Assembly (NCBI RefSeq): GCF_039555335.1
Contig: NC_092646.1
Location: 20,233,029 to 20,297,028, forward strand
DNA length: 64,000 nt
Reading direction: 5' to 3'
Origin: Amphiura filiformis
Lineage: Eukaryota; Echinodermata; Ophiuroidea; Amphilepidida; Amphiuridae
A program made the translations under genes and the position numbers. Positions within the stretch are counted from its first letter, which is position 1; the number at the start of each line of letters is the position of its first letter. Positions 35,046-47,300 of the stretch are shown in pieces. Below the pieces are notes generated by a model that worked only from the letters and a program-made list of their open reading frames with translations, did no database searches and was not told where the DNA came from.

Positions 35046-36806
35046 TCTATATAAATAAAAGGAAGGTTGCCCATCTTGTGCGCGAGTGTTCTCCGAATTG
35101 CCTAGACTTTCGGCTTTGATTTAGTGGTATAATGATCGGGTACATATTGCCATTTTTCCATCGGACATTCGTTTTTGCAAAAATTGATGGTAACTAAGAG
35201 AATAACATAAAAAACTGTCGTGTTGCTATGCAAAATCTCATGCAGTGGCATTGTGGGTAATAAGGACAGTGTGAACCGCGTAATAATATTTCCATTAAAA
35301 AACCATACGCAGAGCAACATTGCCCTGTTTTCTGCCAACTGCGAGGTGGCCAAGAAATGATTCAGGCTATCTAGATGCACAACATCGCGTACTTTAAAAA
35401 TGATCTTACGAGCTTTTCGCCCCTACGCAGAGCTACGCATCCCATTTTCCGCCACTGCACCGAAGTTGGCAGCCAAGAGATTAAGGCTACGTCGCGTGAA
35501 TTTTATTATTTATTCTAGGCCTATGAATCGTCGTTTAGTTTTACAGCCAAATTCATACGGGAGATTGAGGAATATACGGGGAACGCATTGCACTTTATTT
35601 GGTTGAAAACTGTCAAGACCAAGAATCGGCCTCAAAATCAGCGAAAATATGGTTAAAACCGGGGTTTTTCCCGGGATTTTTTGTTGTCAAAACTCAGTGG
35701 TAGCGCGTACCGTAACTAGGCCTAACTGGCAGCAGCGAGTTGGCGTTATTACGTCGGCGTACTGAGCAATGTGACGCGCACGTACGGGGTGCATAAAAGA
35801 AAAGAAAGGAAGACAAAACTGAAAAGATAGGCCTATGAATGGGTCGGGTTGTGGATTATATGCATGGTACTGGATTCGGTTAAGAGATTACCCGCCAAGA
35901 TGATAAAAATCGTGAGGATACGAGAGGAAAGAAGGAAGCTAAAAATGAATAAATAAATAAATAAATAAATAAATATTCATGTCAAATAAACTCCTGTAAA
36001 AACAAATAAAATAATGAGAATAGAATTAAATAGATACAATTCAAACGGGAAATCACGAGCTAAGCAGGAAATATGAAAAATGGGAATAAAATGTAGAAAA
36101 AAAGCCAAAACTAAAAGGAGAAATGTAAGAAATGGTAGATTTATAAAATAATGCATGGGAACGGGGCTCAATAAATGAATAACATGGAAACGGAAATCAC
36201 AAGCCAAGCATGGGAACAAAATAGACCTATGCAAAAGAAACTGAAGAGAAAGAAAGGAGCTAAATGAATTTTTAAAAAAAGAAGAAAAAAGGTACGGGTA
36301 GGCCTATTATAGGCCTACGGGTTATAGTTACAGTAACTAAATGAAACGGGAGCAAACTAAAGAGGGAAAGAAAGAAACTAATCAGGAAAATTAAGGGGAA
36401 AAAAGAAGTTAAAATTAGAAACTAATCAGGAAAAATAAAAAAAATAAATAACAACTGAAGGAAACGGGAAATCACAAGCTAAGCAGGTAATAAAAATGAA
36501 GCTATAAAGGGAAACGTATAAGAAAGGACAGATTTAAAAAATAATGGGAATGGGGTTAGGCCTAGATAGATAAATAACATGGCAAACGGAAAATCACAAG
36601 CTAAATAGCATTTTGTTTTAATGGAAACAAACTAGGCCCGTGCAGAAGAAACTGAAAAGAAAATGGAAATGCAAGAAGGGACAGGTTTAGAAAAATAAAA
36701 TTTACCATTCAGTGATTCTACCTTTTCAGTAATTCCTCCTGTTTTAGTGATCGCTCCCATTTACTCATCTAGCGGGGACCCGCGCGAAGCGCGGGTATCC
36801 CGCTAG
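35046..36806 (+). mobile_element. Non-autonomous Helitron-like element
   Basis: Starts TCTATATAAATAAAA at 35046 after an A. It ends with a GC-rich hairpin (CCCGCGCGAAGCGCGGG, 36779-36795) followed a few bases later by CTAG at 36803-36806, with T next. TC...hairpin...CTRR inserted between A and T, without target duplication, is the Helitron signature. No Rep/helicase is encoded. The interior has an AATA microsatellite (35945-35978). Confidence 0.75.
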
Positions 36807-38088
36807 TAACAGAATAATAGGGAAATATTGTATGTGAATTGGGCTGGCAACCCAGTGCTAACTGGCAACCAATGACGCTTTTGACAGGTAGATAATAGTG
36901 AAAATCAAGTAGAGCAACAGGTTTGTTACATGGGTATGTGCGAATAATTCCTTTTATTTTGTCATCAATTGCGTATTGTAGAGGTAGAATATGCTCAACG
37001 ACACCATTCTGTTTCGTTGTCATCTTCGTGAAGTTTTTGAGTGTTTTTTTTCGAAGCCTTCAAGTGCTTCACATTTTCATTTCATTCTTCAAAGTTCAAT
37101 GCTGTACATGGCATGCATGTCAATATTTGCTCGAGAACTCTAGCCAAGAATTTGCTCACCGATAGCTTCACATTCTAGGCTAGAGACCGTTGTATTCAAA
37201 ATTTAGTCGGATTCGTTGAAGCATGACACCGTGTAAAGCAATGGAAGTTCAGAAGTAAACACAGCCGATCACGACAGGCGATTGCATCAAAAATGTTGCT
37301 AAAATTACACTTCAGCAAACTTTTAGACTATCCAAAATACGCAAATCTTGCTCAAAAGATACAGTTGACTCATCCAAATAACTTTCATCCAAACTTCAAC
37401 ATTAACAGAATAAATAACCTCCGGTGTAAAAAATTGCACCGCTGTCCGACCGAAAAACCATAGTAAAGTACTCTAGCATCGAATGCGTAACTATCGTGTG
37501 CAAATTCGAAGCTAGAGTTCTCGAGTAAGTCAATATGTATGACAAAACAATCAAGTGAAACAATGAAAACATGATCATTTTTGTCAGATCATCCTTCATT
37601 TCTGTGTATAAGCAGGTATGAAGACAAAGATAGAAAGACTAGTTTGCGTGAATTGCGTCTGACATCATCTGTCAATCAAAGACGTCGAGCACCGTTTGTT
37701 TACAAGCGTGACAAGTGTCGTGATGCATGGATTATGAGTTGCTGAACACTCATACACTGCGTTAAAACCGGGCACCTTATTGTTAATTTTGCACCTTCAA
37801 ACATACAAACCATCTCAAAAGTTAGGTCTTTATACTAGCTGTAGGAAACTTTCTTTCGCGAAGGCACCATGACATGTCAACAATGCCTAGAAAAGTTGCT
37901 TTTTGCCTTGTAAAAGTATGTATGATTTTTCGCCATTCACTGCTATTCCTTTTCTCCAATCAGCACCAGATAAATCGACCTTCCTTTTTACGCGCTAATT
38001 AAACCAATCAAGGATCGTATAGAATTTGATTGACAGTGACGTTGACATCTATGCAAACTAGTCTTTTTATCTTTGTCTTCAATTATGC
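36807..38088. other. No gene; foldback segment at 37104-37550
   Basis: 37104-37190 (CTCGAGAACTCTAGC...) pairs with 37470-37545 (GCTAGAGTTCTCGAG...), forming an inverted repeat of about 450 bp. The rest shows nothing recognised. Confidence 0.5.
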
Positions 38089-38265
38089 ATCTCAACCAGG
38101 GCCGTAGCAAGCGGGGCGGCCGGGGATGCCATGGCCGCCCCACTTTTTGAGAATTTTTTTCTTTGTATCTTTATTTCAATATGGGCATAGATTTGTAATT
38201 TGGCCGCCCCATATTTTTGATGGCCGCCCCACATTTTTCGACCTTGCTACGGCCCTGATCTCAAC
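38089..38265 (+). mobile_element. Short hAT-like MITE with 8-bp target duplication
   Basis: Element 38097-38257 (161 bp). Ends CAGGGCCGTAGCAAG and its reverse complement. Perfect target duplication ATCTCAAC at 38089-38096 and 38258-38265. Confidence 0.88.
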
Positions 38266-40030
38266 TGATGTTAATTTTAGGATTTAGGGCCTTATATTTT
38301 TCCCCTGGTAGGAGAAATCCCCAAAGTAACTTTTTTTTCTTCCTGCACCGCACACCAAGTCCATGCACCAAGTCACCAAGCATGGCGTCATTTGGAACAT
38401 ATTTCCCAACACCAAGGAAAAATCGGCAAGCACGGTAGAACACAGAATTAATCGAGGAAAACTCATCAATACCCCAGACCCCACTGCCGTAGTCTAAAAT
38501 TGGACCAACGAAAGAGTAAAAAAACTTGGTGAAAGAATTGAAATTGATACCACCCAGGGCTTTGACTTTACTGATGACCATTCCCAGAGCTCTGGATGCA
38601 GAAGCAACTAGATTTCGGGTAGACACATGAAAATCAAGATATTCGTCAAACCAAATGCCTAAATATTTATAACCATTTACTGTAGAGATGTTAGTATCAC
38701 AGCATGTAAATTGTACATTAGATTTATCACAGCTTTTAGTGCGGAAATGAACTACCTGAGTCTTTGTATCATTTAAACTTATACGCCATCTTTTAGTCCA
38801 GTTTGATACACAGTCTAACATTCTTTGAAGAGAACTTTCACTTTCAGCAACAAGTACAATATCATCCGCATACATTAGCAGATCAATTTTTGTGTCAAGC
38901 ACAGGAACACCACAGTTTAATTCTTTTATTTCATTCACAATACTATTCAAATAAATGTTAAAGAGCACGGAGAAAGTAAACAACCTTGTTTCACACCGAT
39001 TTCAACATCAAACCAATTTGTCATAAAGTTATTAACCCGTACAGAACATTTCACATCTTCATAAAGACTTTTAATACAGTTATAAAAGTTATTACCATTA
39101 ATACCTATACTTCTATTTTATACCATAAACAATCACGATTGACACGGTCAAATGCCTTCTTGGCATCGATAAAACAAGCAAATGTGTCTTTGTTGCAAAG
39201 ATTTCTATTCTGTTCAATAGATGGAAATGTGTATAAATGATCAAGACAACTACGATTCTTTCTAAATCCATTCTGCTCTTCATTGATAATGTTATTTTCT
39301 TCAAGCCAATCTGTGAGCCTTTTACGGATCACATCACAATATATTTTACATACCACTGAAATCAGCTTATACCTCTGTAACTCATCGGATCTCTAGGATC
39401 ATTATTACCAGATTTAGGTATTGGGTTTATTAAACCAAATCTCCATTTGGATGGACAAATACCACATGTAAAACAACGGCTAAAGAGAGCATGGAGAACA
39501 ACTGTCATAGTTTTGTTCTTAAGTAATTCTGTTACAATACCATCAACACCAGCAGCTTTATTCAATTTAGCTCTATTAATTGCACCAATATCTTCATCAA
39601 GCTCAAGAGGTTTATTGAGATTAGCTGCAGTATAATCTTTCTCAGACGAACTAGCTTCAAGATCTTTCAATTTTGTCTTTATATGTGACAAAAACTCGTC
39701 ATCAAAATTATTTGCATCAGCTTTGAAAAGCGATTCAAATTCATTACACCATTTGTTTAAAACATGGTCAGTATTATCTGTAGTTTCACCAGTATCTGTT
39801 ATTACCTCCATTGGTATACTACTACTTTGTTTACAACTGTTAACACCAATTTTACCGATCTCTTTCCAAAACATATCTTTGATCTTACTGTATTGAAATT
39901 GTTGTTTAGCTTTCTTCACAGCTTTATCAAATTGTCTATGAGCTGATTTATATCGCACAAATAAGGTATTACGCATGTTAGGTATTTTACATATATGCGG
40001 AGTAACCAATCCAGATCCAGAAACCTAAAG
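38259..40030 (-). pseudogene. 5'-truncated non-LTR retrotransposon, reverse transcriptase with frameshifts
   Basis: Runs right to left. 40009-39362 encodes the region before and into the RT (KAAGVDGIVTELLKN, WRFGLINPIPKSGNN, DPMSYRGIS). 39356-39105 continues (EEQNGFRKNRSCLDHLY, CFIDAKKAFDRVN). Between 39105 and 38975 the frame changes twice around GVKQGCLLSP. 38983-38261 carries the catalytic LLMYADDIVLVAES and the thumb (GYKYLGIWFDEYLDF). At least three frameshifts; no endonuclease domain remains, so the copy is 5' truncated. Distinct from the CR1-like LINE at 10.5-14.4 kb; clade not assigned. Confidence 0.85.
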
Positions 40031-40043
40031 ATCTCTAACCCTA

Positions 40044-40420
40044 ATTCAACTTGAATTCAACTCCCAGTGATGCTGCCGCTTGCAATGCTTGGGCAAAGCG
40101 GTGTTGAGTAATCGAACGGCTTACTCAATACTTCTGGACACTTCGACTTTCATCAGCAGACTGGCAACCCAATTCAGAGGTCAGCGACCTTTGGACACTT
40201 GACCCCAAAATGGTCGCATTACTCTAGGTAGCTTGTATCGGCCTTCGTCTCTGTTCAGCGATGGCTGGTTCACTCTGATAGATGGCCTCCTTCACACCAC
40301 GCTCAAAATAAGCTACAAGCTACCTAGAGTGTACAACCCGATTTTGGGGTCAAGTGTCCGAAAGGTCACTGACCTCTGAATTGGGTTGCCAGTCTGCTGA
40401 TGAAAGTGGAAGTGTCGACT
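40044..40420 (-). mobile_element. Penelope-like element fragment with inverted pLTR arms
   Basis: Arms 40136-40237 and 40314-40417 are about 100-bp inverted repeats. On the minus strand the 76-bp spacer plus the adjoining arm reads YFERGVKEAIY, then after a one-base shift RVNQPSLNRDEGRYKLPRV. This is the C-terminal signature of GIY-YIG-bearing Penelope-like elements. Severely truncated. It abuts the truncated LINE. Confidence 0.65.
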
Positions 40421-40572
40421 GAAAATTCCAGGTACGGTACGCACATTTTTGTGTTGTGAACAAAGGTTTAAACCACTAAGTTATGTTTACTACCAACACA
40501 GATGAACTTTCATTCTAACATATCAAAATTGTATAGTTTTATATACTTTTGACTTAAACTTTGGATATATAA

Positions 40573-40979
40573 GAGACCGTTCACAAACACTTGTAAGGGG
40601 GGCCTGATGCAGAAAAATTTTATCGCAAACATTTTCCGGGGCCCCCCCTTTACCGACCTCAAAAATTTCAGGGCCCCCCTTTTTGACATGAAAATTATGG
40701 GTAAACCCCATAGAAAAGCATATAAACTCAATTTTCCAGGAAAATTGTGGTCATTTTTTCAGGCCCCCCCCTTAGGAGGGTCAAAAATTTCAGGGCCACC
40801 CTTTTTGACATGAAAATTATGGGACAACCCCATAGAAAAGCATATAAACTCAATTTTCCAGGAAAATTTGAGGTCATTTTTTTCAGGGCCCCACCTTAGG
40901 AGGGTCAAAAATTTTCAGGGCCCCTCCCCCCCTTTTTGCATCAGGCCCCCCCTTACAAGTGTTTGTGAACGGTCCCTAA
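40573..40979. mobile_element. MITE with ACCGTTCACAAACACTTGTA inverted ends
   Basis: Left end GACCGTTCACAAACACTTGT, right end its reverse complement. C-runs and a repeated block (AGCATATAAACTCAATTTTC at two sites about 120 bp apart) fill the interior. A second copy starts at 63852. Confidence 0.75.
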
Positions 40980-41328
40980 TGAAACTTGTCGGGAAAGGGC
41001 CTTAATGTTCTCTCAATTACTTTGCCCTTTTAATTTAATTACCAATTTTTTATTTACGGTACCAATTCTAGGTACCAATACCTTGCATAAAATATATTTG
41101 CACTACAGCAATTGTGTGTTAAGTTTACATGTTAAAATCCATGGAACGGGTGCAATTCCTTTTTGTATACGGTGCACTTTTTTTTGTAGCTTTGCTAATT
41201 ATTTTTTATTTATAATTACATACGTGTAGGCTGTAGGTGTTGCAATTTTAAGTATACTAACTAAAAATTTTGCTTCAATGATCTTATTTTGAAAATCTCT
41301 ATTGATAGCATGATTCCATGAAGCAACC
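40980..41328 (+). promoter_or_regulatory. Upstream region of UBXN11
   Basis: About 350 bp of AT-rich DNA before the UBXN11 start. No clear TATA box or CpG island is visible. An in-frame TGA at 41311-41313 shows that the ATG at 41329 is the first possible start of this frame. Confidence 0.3.
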
Positions 41329-41390
41329 ATGAGTGGACCAAATTCAAACTTATGGAAACCAAAGAAGGTGGCGTTTCCTGGTAAACAAGG
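41329..41390 (+). CDS. UBXN11: UBXN11 exon 1
   Basis: ATG at 41329 in the context AACCATGAG. Encodes MSGPNSNLWKPKKVAFPGKQ plus two bases. Donor AAGG|GTGAGT. The start is supported by an in-frame stop 18 bases upstream. Confidence 0.8.
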
Positions 41391-44300
41391 GTGAGTACAT
41401 GTATTAGATTCATATTAGGCCTGGCATTTTCGGGTAATTTTGTACCTTTAATTTTTTCATGGTTGAACTTATTGTACAAAAGAAACATTGAAAAATTTAA
41501 TATTGTACGGCACACTGAAATAAATCAGTTTTAGAGCTTCTTGACTCTTAGAGGTAACAAATAAAGGCAATGGTCATTAGAGTTGAGTTAAAATCACTGC
41601 TGTGTCAGAGGTATACCATCAAAATATTGTACATTTCTTTAAATAAAACTGAAAAAGTTTTATTCTCTGTTCAGCAAATTCACTTTGATTTTTGATATTA
41701 TTTTTTTCTTCTCTACTTGCAGGCAAAGAGCAGTTCCCTTCAGAACTACAGCAGCAGATTTCTTAGGTAAGTAAATATTTGGCTATTCCACTTAAAATCC
41801 ACAATCCCCATGTGGAAGATTTTGGAAATATCTACCACAGGGGGGACATGAATTTCAAACGGAATGACCACATTGGGCAGTTCCGTTTGAATTTCATACA
41901 CCCTCTGGAAACGATTTAACCTGAATCTTCCACTGAGGGAGGGTGACTTTCAAATGGAGCTGCTAATGTACTCATTCCATTTGAAATGCATACTCCCCCT
42001 GTGGAAGGTATTGCCAGAATCTTCCACGGGTGGAGTGTGGATTTTACATGGAATAGCCCATTCAATTCAGGAGGCACATGAAAGATAAAGGTTATGCCAT
42101 GTCTTAAAGATGTGTAACCAGATTGACAGCCTCATCCCCCAACTTAATCCCAAAATATGCAGATTTCGAATGGTTCAGAAGAAAGGTCATTTTTTCATAA
42201 CCCCAGGAGTGGTATGAACAAAAACTTAGATTAGTGGATACCATTTGTTCTCCATGGACCATTGTGAAACACATATGTGACACGATCAAGGGAAATGAGT
42301 CGGATGTCGCTAATATTGATTTTGAGATATTGGCAAAGAAAGTGTTCAAATTCTTTTGTTTTATATTGTTTTCAGCGATTGATAAATTGATGTAACTTTG
42401 CAAAGAAAAGTCATATCAACATGGGGTTTTCAGTTTCTGAAAGCTCTAGTTGTCCTCTTTAGAAACATATGTAAACCTCATTTTCGACCAGGGTCGACAT
42501 GTGACTCATTCCCCTTGATCATGTCACATATTTGCGTTTAGAACCAAATCGATGGAACTTAGACATGAATAAGAATTTTTGGTTGATGGGCCTCAATGTG
42601 AGGTAGAAATCCGGCCAATGTGTTACTATCAGACTACACACCCAGGATTGTCACAAGGGGGAAATAAGTGCCTGTTGTATTTTTATGGAAACGGTTCTTA
42701 CTTCAAGCACAAAATAATACATTTTAATGGTTCGATCTAGGCCACATGTTGAAATTCATCATGTTCAGCCAAATTTAGTGCCAAGTTAAGTAGAGGTCGT
42801 TGGCACCGAGTGCAGACGAGACCGACTGGTGTAGTAACACCCCTACACCTTTAAGGTTAGCAACTATTTTACACTGTTGCGATTTGGTAGTTCACAGCAT
42901 CTTGCGAATGGTAGTGAGCTTTGGCAAAAATTGCATTGATCATTTCATGGCGAGTGTATAGAAGAATTCAAATATCACAGATACACTTTTGTAGGGCCTG
43001 TGGTTCTTGAGTTATGTTGTAAAGAGGGCTGAAACAACAACACTTTTGTAAAACATACATAACCCATAACAACAATAAAACAAGAAAGTTTTCAATGTAT
43101 ATGATATTATGATTTGTAGAAGGAACTTTTGCAAAGCATCAAAGTGTTATTTTTCAATAATATATTGATTTAGATAATGAAAATTGATTTTATGGCTGCT
43201 TCGACCAACAATACCTGATGAAGTCAGAGCCACATCTGACGAAAGCTTGACCAATTTCACACAGTGACTGGCTGCACCAGTACTGTAGTTTTCACACATT
43301 GACCGGCTGTACCGGTAATGTGATATCCGACGGCGCACCCGTCATGAAAGCCTATCCACTTACTTACAACAATACCTCGTCCACCCTTAATGTTTCTACA
43401 GTATAGCTGGTATTAGCCTATGTCATTACACACATTTTGATTTCAGATGATGAAGACAAGCTGTTATTAGATGATGTACTGGATAGGTCCTCTTCCAGTC
43501 AATCCACATCAACTAGAAGTGATGGCAGTCTCTTTGCTAGAGGAGGTGTGCAGCTGCCTAAACTCTCTGGAGGGGACCCAAAAGGTCAGATTCTCCGCAA
43601 ATAGATTCATCAGGATTGTCCATTAAAATTATATTAAAATGTTCTCAAACAAATCCAAATAAAGGTGATGTTAACATACCTCAATGACGTTTCGTGCTGT
43701 AACACAGCACTTTCTCAAATTGAATGACCAGCTTTGACCTTTGACGTCGGCTGCTTCCTGTTGGTAGCTGACGTAGGTGGTGCTGTCAATAACTGATCAT
43801 AGATGTTAGTATAGTATATAGAAAGAAGACACATACAGATCAGTATCTGCACTTCCAATCACACCACCCCTTACAACACAAACTTAGTGTTATCCGAACT
43901 CTCATGGACAGAAAAGATAAAGTAGTAACCGAGGAAAAAGACAGAGAGCTTGAGGAGTCAAAAATAAAGGAAGCCCTTACGCGTTGCGGCTACCGGAGTG
44001 GGCATTTAAAAGGTTCAGGAGCCCAGTAAGCCAAAAGTCATTGACCAATCTCAAACCACCAAAAGTCGTGGCTTTGTGTGCCTCCCTTATAAGCAGGGCT
44101 TGTCGGAAAAGACTAGAAGAATTTTCAAAAACACGGCTACCAAGCTTAACTTTAAACCACACAAAACGCTTAGATATCACCTGGTGCATCCCAAAGATAA
44201 ACGGGATACCAAAACAACAGCAGATTGCGTGTACGAAATTCCCTGCCTAGGTTGCCCCAAATCCTATATCGGAGAGACTTCCAGACTTTTCGGTACAAGG

Positions 44301-47300
44301 ATGAAAGAACATAAAACTGAATCGGACCTGGCATCAGAAAAACCATATACCAGGGCCCAAAGGAAAACATCTGTCGCCAGCGCCCTAAGAAATCCGCTCT
44401 CACGGACCATGTCGCCGAGGACAATCATGTGATAGGCTGGGAAGAAGCCAAAATAAGAGACATTGAAACTAACAGGAAAAGGAGACACATCAAAGAATCA
44501 ATATGGATAATGAAGAGGAGACAGGCAAATACTCACAACAGGAATTGTGGGAACTACTACCTTTCGCACATCTATGATCAGTTATTGACAGCACCACCTC
44601 GTCCAGCTACCAACAGGAAGCAGCCGGCGTCCAAAGGTCAAAGCTGGTCATTCAATTTGAGAAAGTGCTGTGTTACAGCACGAAACGTCATTGAGGTATG
44701 TTAACATCACCTTTATTTGGATTTGTTTGAGAACATTTTAATATAAGGTCAGATTCTCTTTGTTTGATTTTTGTTTGTTTGTTGTTTTTGGTAGTCTTTA
44801 ATCGAGTAGGTTTTCATAGGTAACGTATAATTTAAGTTTGTTTGCCTTATATTTGGCGAAAGAAATGAGACCTGTAACATTGTGTATTGATATAGAATGG
44901 TGTGCACTCAGTCAGGCGCACATACGTTAATTACGCTTTGCATAATGCGTGACTGGCGCATGCTTATGTAAATTTATGTGAGCGTAAGTTGGGACTTTAT
45001 TGATACGCGCAGTAACAAAAAACAAATAACTTCTGCCACTTAAGCTAAACAAACTTTAGGATTTTCAACTTTTGATCTCAGCACAAGATCAAATTGTCGG
45101 TCTTAACTTGGACCTTCACTGGGGGACTGTCAATCCAAGTTAAGGATCCGTGTCCTTTTGGACACTAGACCCCAACATTTAGCAAAAAGAAATAAAAGGA
45201 GAGAAATGGAACAAAGAAAGAAAGTAGATGGTGAACAAAAGAAACTGAATAAGAGGAGAAAAAAAGAGTGAAAACAGACTGAGGTGGGGATAAACAAATT
45301 GAGTCTGGTCACATCTAACATATTCATGACCCCCCCCCCTCCTCCCAAGAAGATGACAGCCTGTCAGGCCGCCTCATCTGAGATTCTATCAAGCTTGTTT
45401 GGGGTGCATCCTTGTTTTAAGTCCTTACAAACACACCCCATCCTCACACACCCACCCCAACCCCCATGCACACGCAATCCCCTCACACACACACCACCAA
45501 CAAATCCCAGCTATCATAATCTACTAAATGAATTGTGATTACTATCATCAATGAGAGATCACAAACTTCTAACAAAATTAATTATTTTGTATTGTTTTTC
45601 CTTTTTTTATTTTAGGTCCTGATGATTTTCAGCTTATGGGTAGCATGATGAGTCGTATAACTCAACTTGAATTGAAAGTGCAATATTATGCTAAAGAAAT
45701 TATTGATAAGGTAAGATGATTTTCTTTTTGTAAAAAGTGATTCAAAGGGTATTTCGTGATCCACAGCCGCACCCCCACTTTTCTCAAAAAAGTGAGATTT
45801 TTATACCACTGGAAACATAGCTACATAATGTTTATGTACAAAATATTTCTTGCAGATTAATTCGTTCAGCAAAAATATCGTCCAATTTGAATTACGTTCT
45901 GGTACACTAGAATGAAGTTACATCACATTGTTATGGAGCAGTGTAATACACATAATCATGTATAACTTGCAAATGCAATATCGGAATCTATCTACTGAAA
46001 AATGTTATAAAAGAGGATGCTAGGATCACAAAATACTCCTTTAAGTACTAAAATCAGGGTTCCCACTTTCCTTGAAAGTCCTTGAATTTGAAAACACCTT
46101 TTCAAGGCCTGAAAGTCCTTGAAATTTGCACAAGGTCCTTGAAAGTCCTTGAAAATTAGAATTTTACCTAAAGTATAATTTTGACAAAATTTGGGGAGTG
46201 GAGAGGAGCTGTCACTTTCGTTATACACAACTTTTTGTGTTGTGTTTCAAGTCCTTAAAAATCATGTTTTTGGACCTTGAAAGTCCTTGAAAAGTCCTTG
46301 AATTTTAAAGGCTTCACTATTGGAAATGAGGTACAAAGTTATTGAAGTTTACTTTGTAATTATTAAAGGACAGTCTTAAGGGTAGATGCGGTATTGTTGG
46401 TCGAAGCAGCCAAAAAATCCATTTTTATTGTCTAAATCAATATATTATTGAAAAATAACACTTTGATGTTTTGCACAAGTTCATTCTACAAATCAAGTAC
46501 TTTGAAAACTTGCTTAATTTATTGTTGTTAATTAGTTATGTACTTTTTACAAAAGTGTTGTTGTTTCGACCCTCTTTACAACATAACTCAAGAACCGCAT
46601 GACCTACAAAAATGTTTCTGTGATATTTGAATTCTTCTACACGCTCGCAAGGAGGAAATGAGCAATACAATTTTGCCAAAGCTCACTACCATTACGCAAG
46701 ATGTTGTGAACTACCAAATCGCAACACTTTAAAATAGCGTATTACCTTAAAATAAAACCAAAAACCAAAAACAATATAGTGCATATTGTGCACAGAATAA
46801 CGTATAAATATATGATACAGATAGTGCTTTGTCTGAGTGCAGTCACAGGGGGTATCTATAAATGGCTTCTGCGCATTCAAAGGGCTGACATAAAATTCGC
46901 AAAAGAATTGTGGTATCAGTTATGTTCACCCTTGTATATCCTAAACAAAGACAAATAGGACCAAATTAGAAAGCCAATACCTGTATCTTTAGCATTGATT
47001 TAAAACCTCAATTGTTAATATAGGTTGAGAATTAAAGAAACTGTGATCTAAAACCTAAGGAAGGAACAAAATCAAAAGTTGCACTTTTATGTTCTAATCA
47101 ATGAAAGCTTGATGCTAGTTTAATGTGTTAATCAATGGAAAGCACACCCGGTGGGTTCAGTTTGTATTTAAAGGTAGGACGTATGACCGTTCCAGGATTT
47201 GAAAATGACCCCTATTTCACGGGGAATCAAGGACATTTGCAGCAATTTTACCCCCTATTTTGCACGAAATCAAGGAAAATTTGCCCCCAAATACCTCCCC

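Noticed and set aside
38261-38983. Reverse transcriptase ORF as an intact host gene
   Set aside because: It is the 3' part of a truncated LINE with at least three frameshifts upstream.
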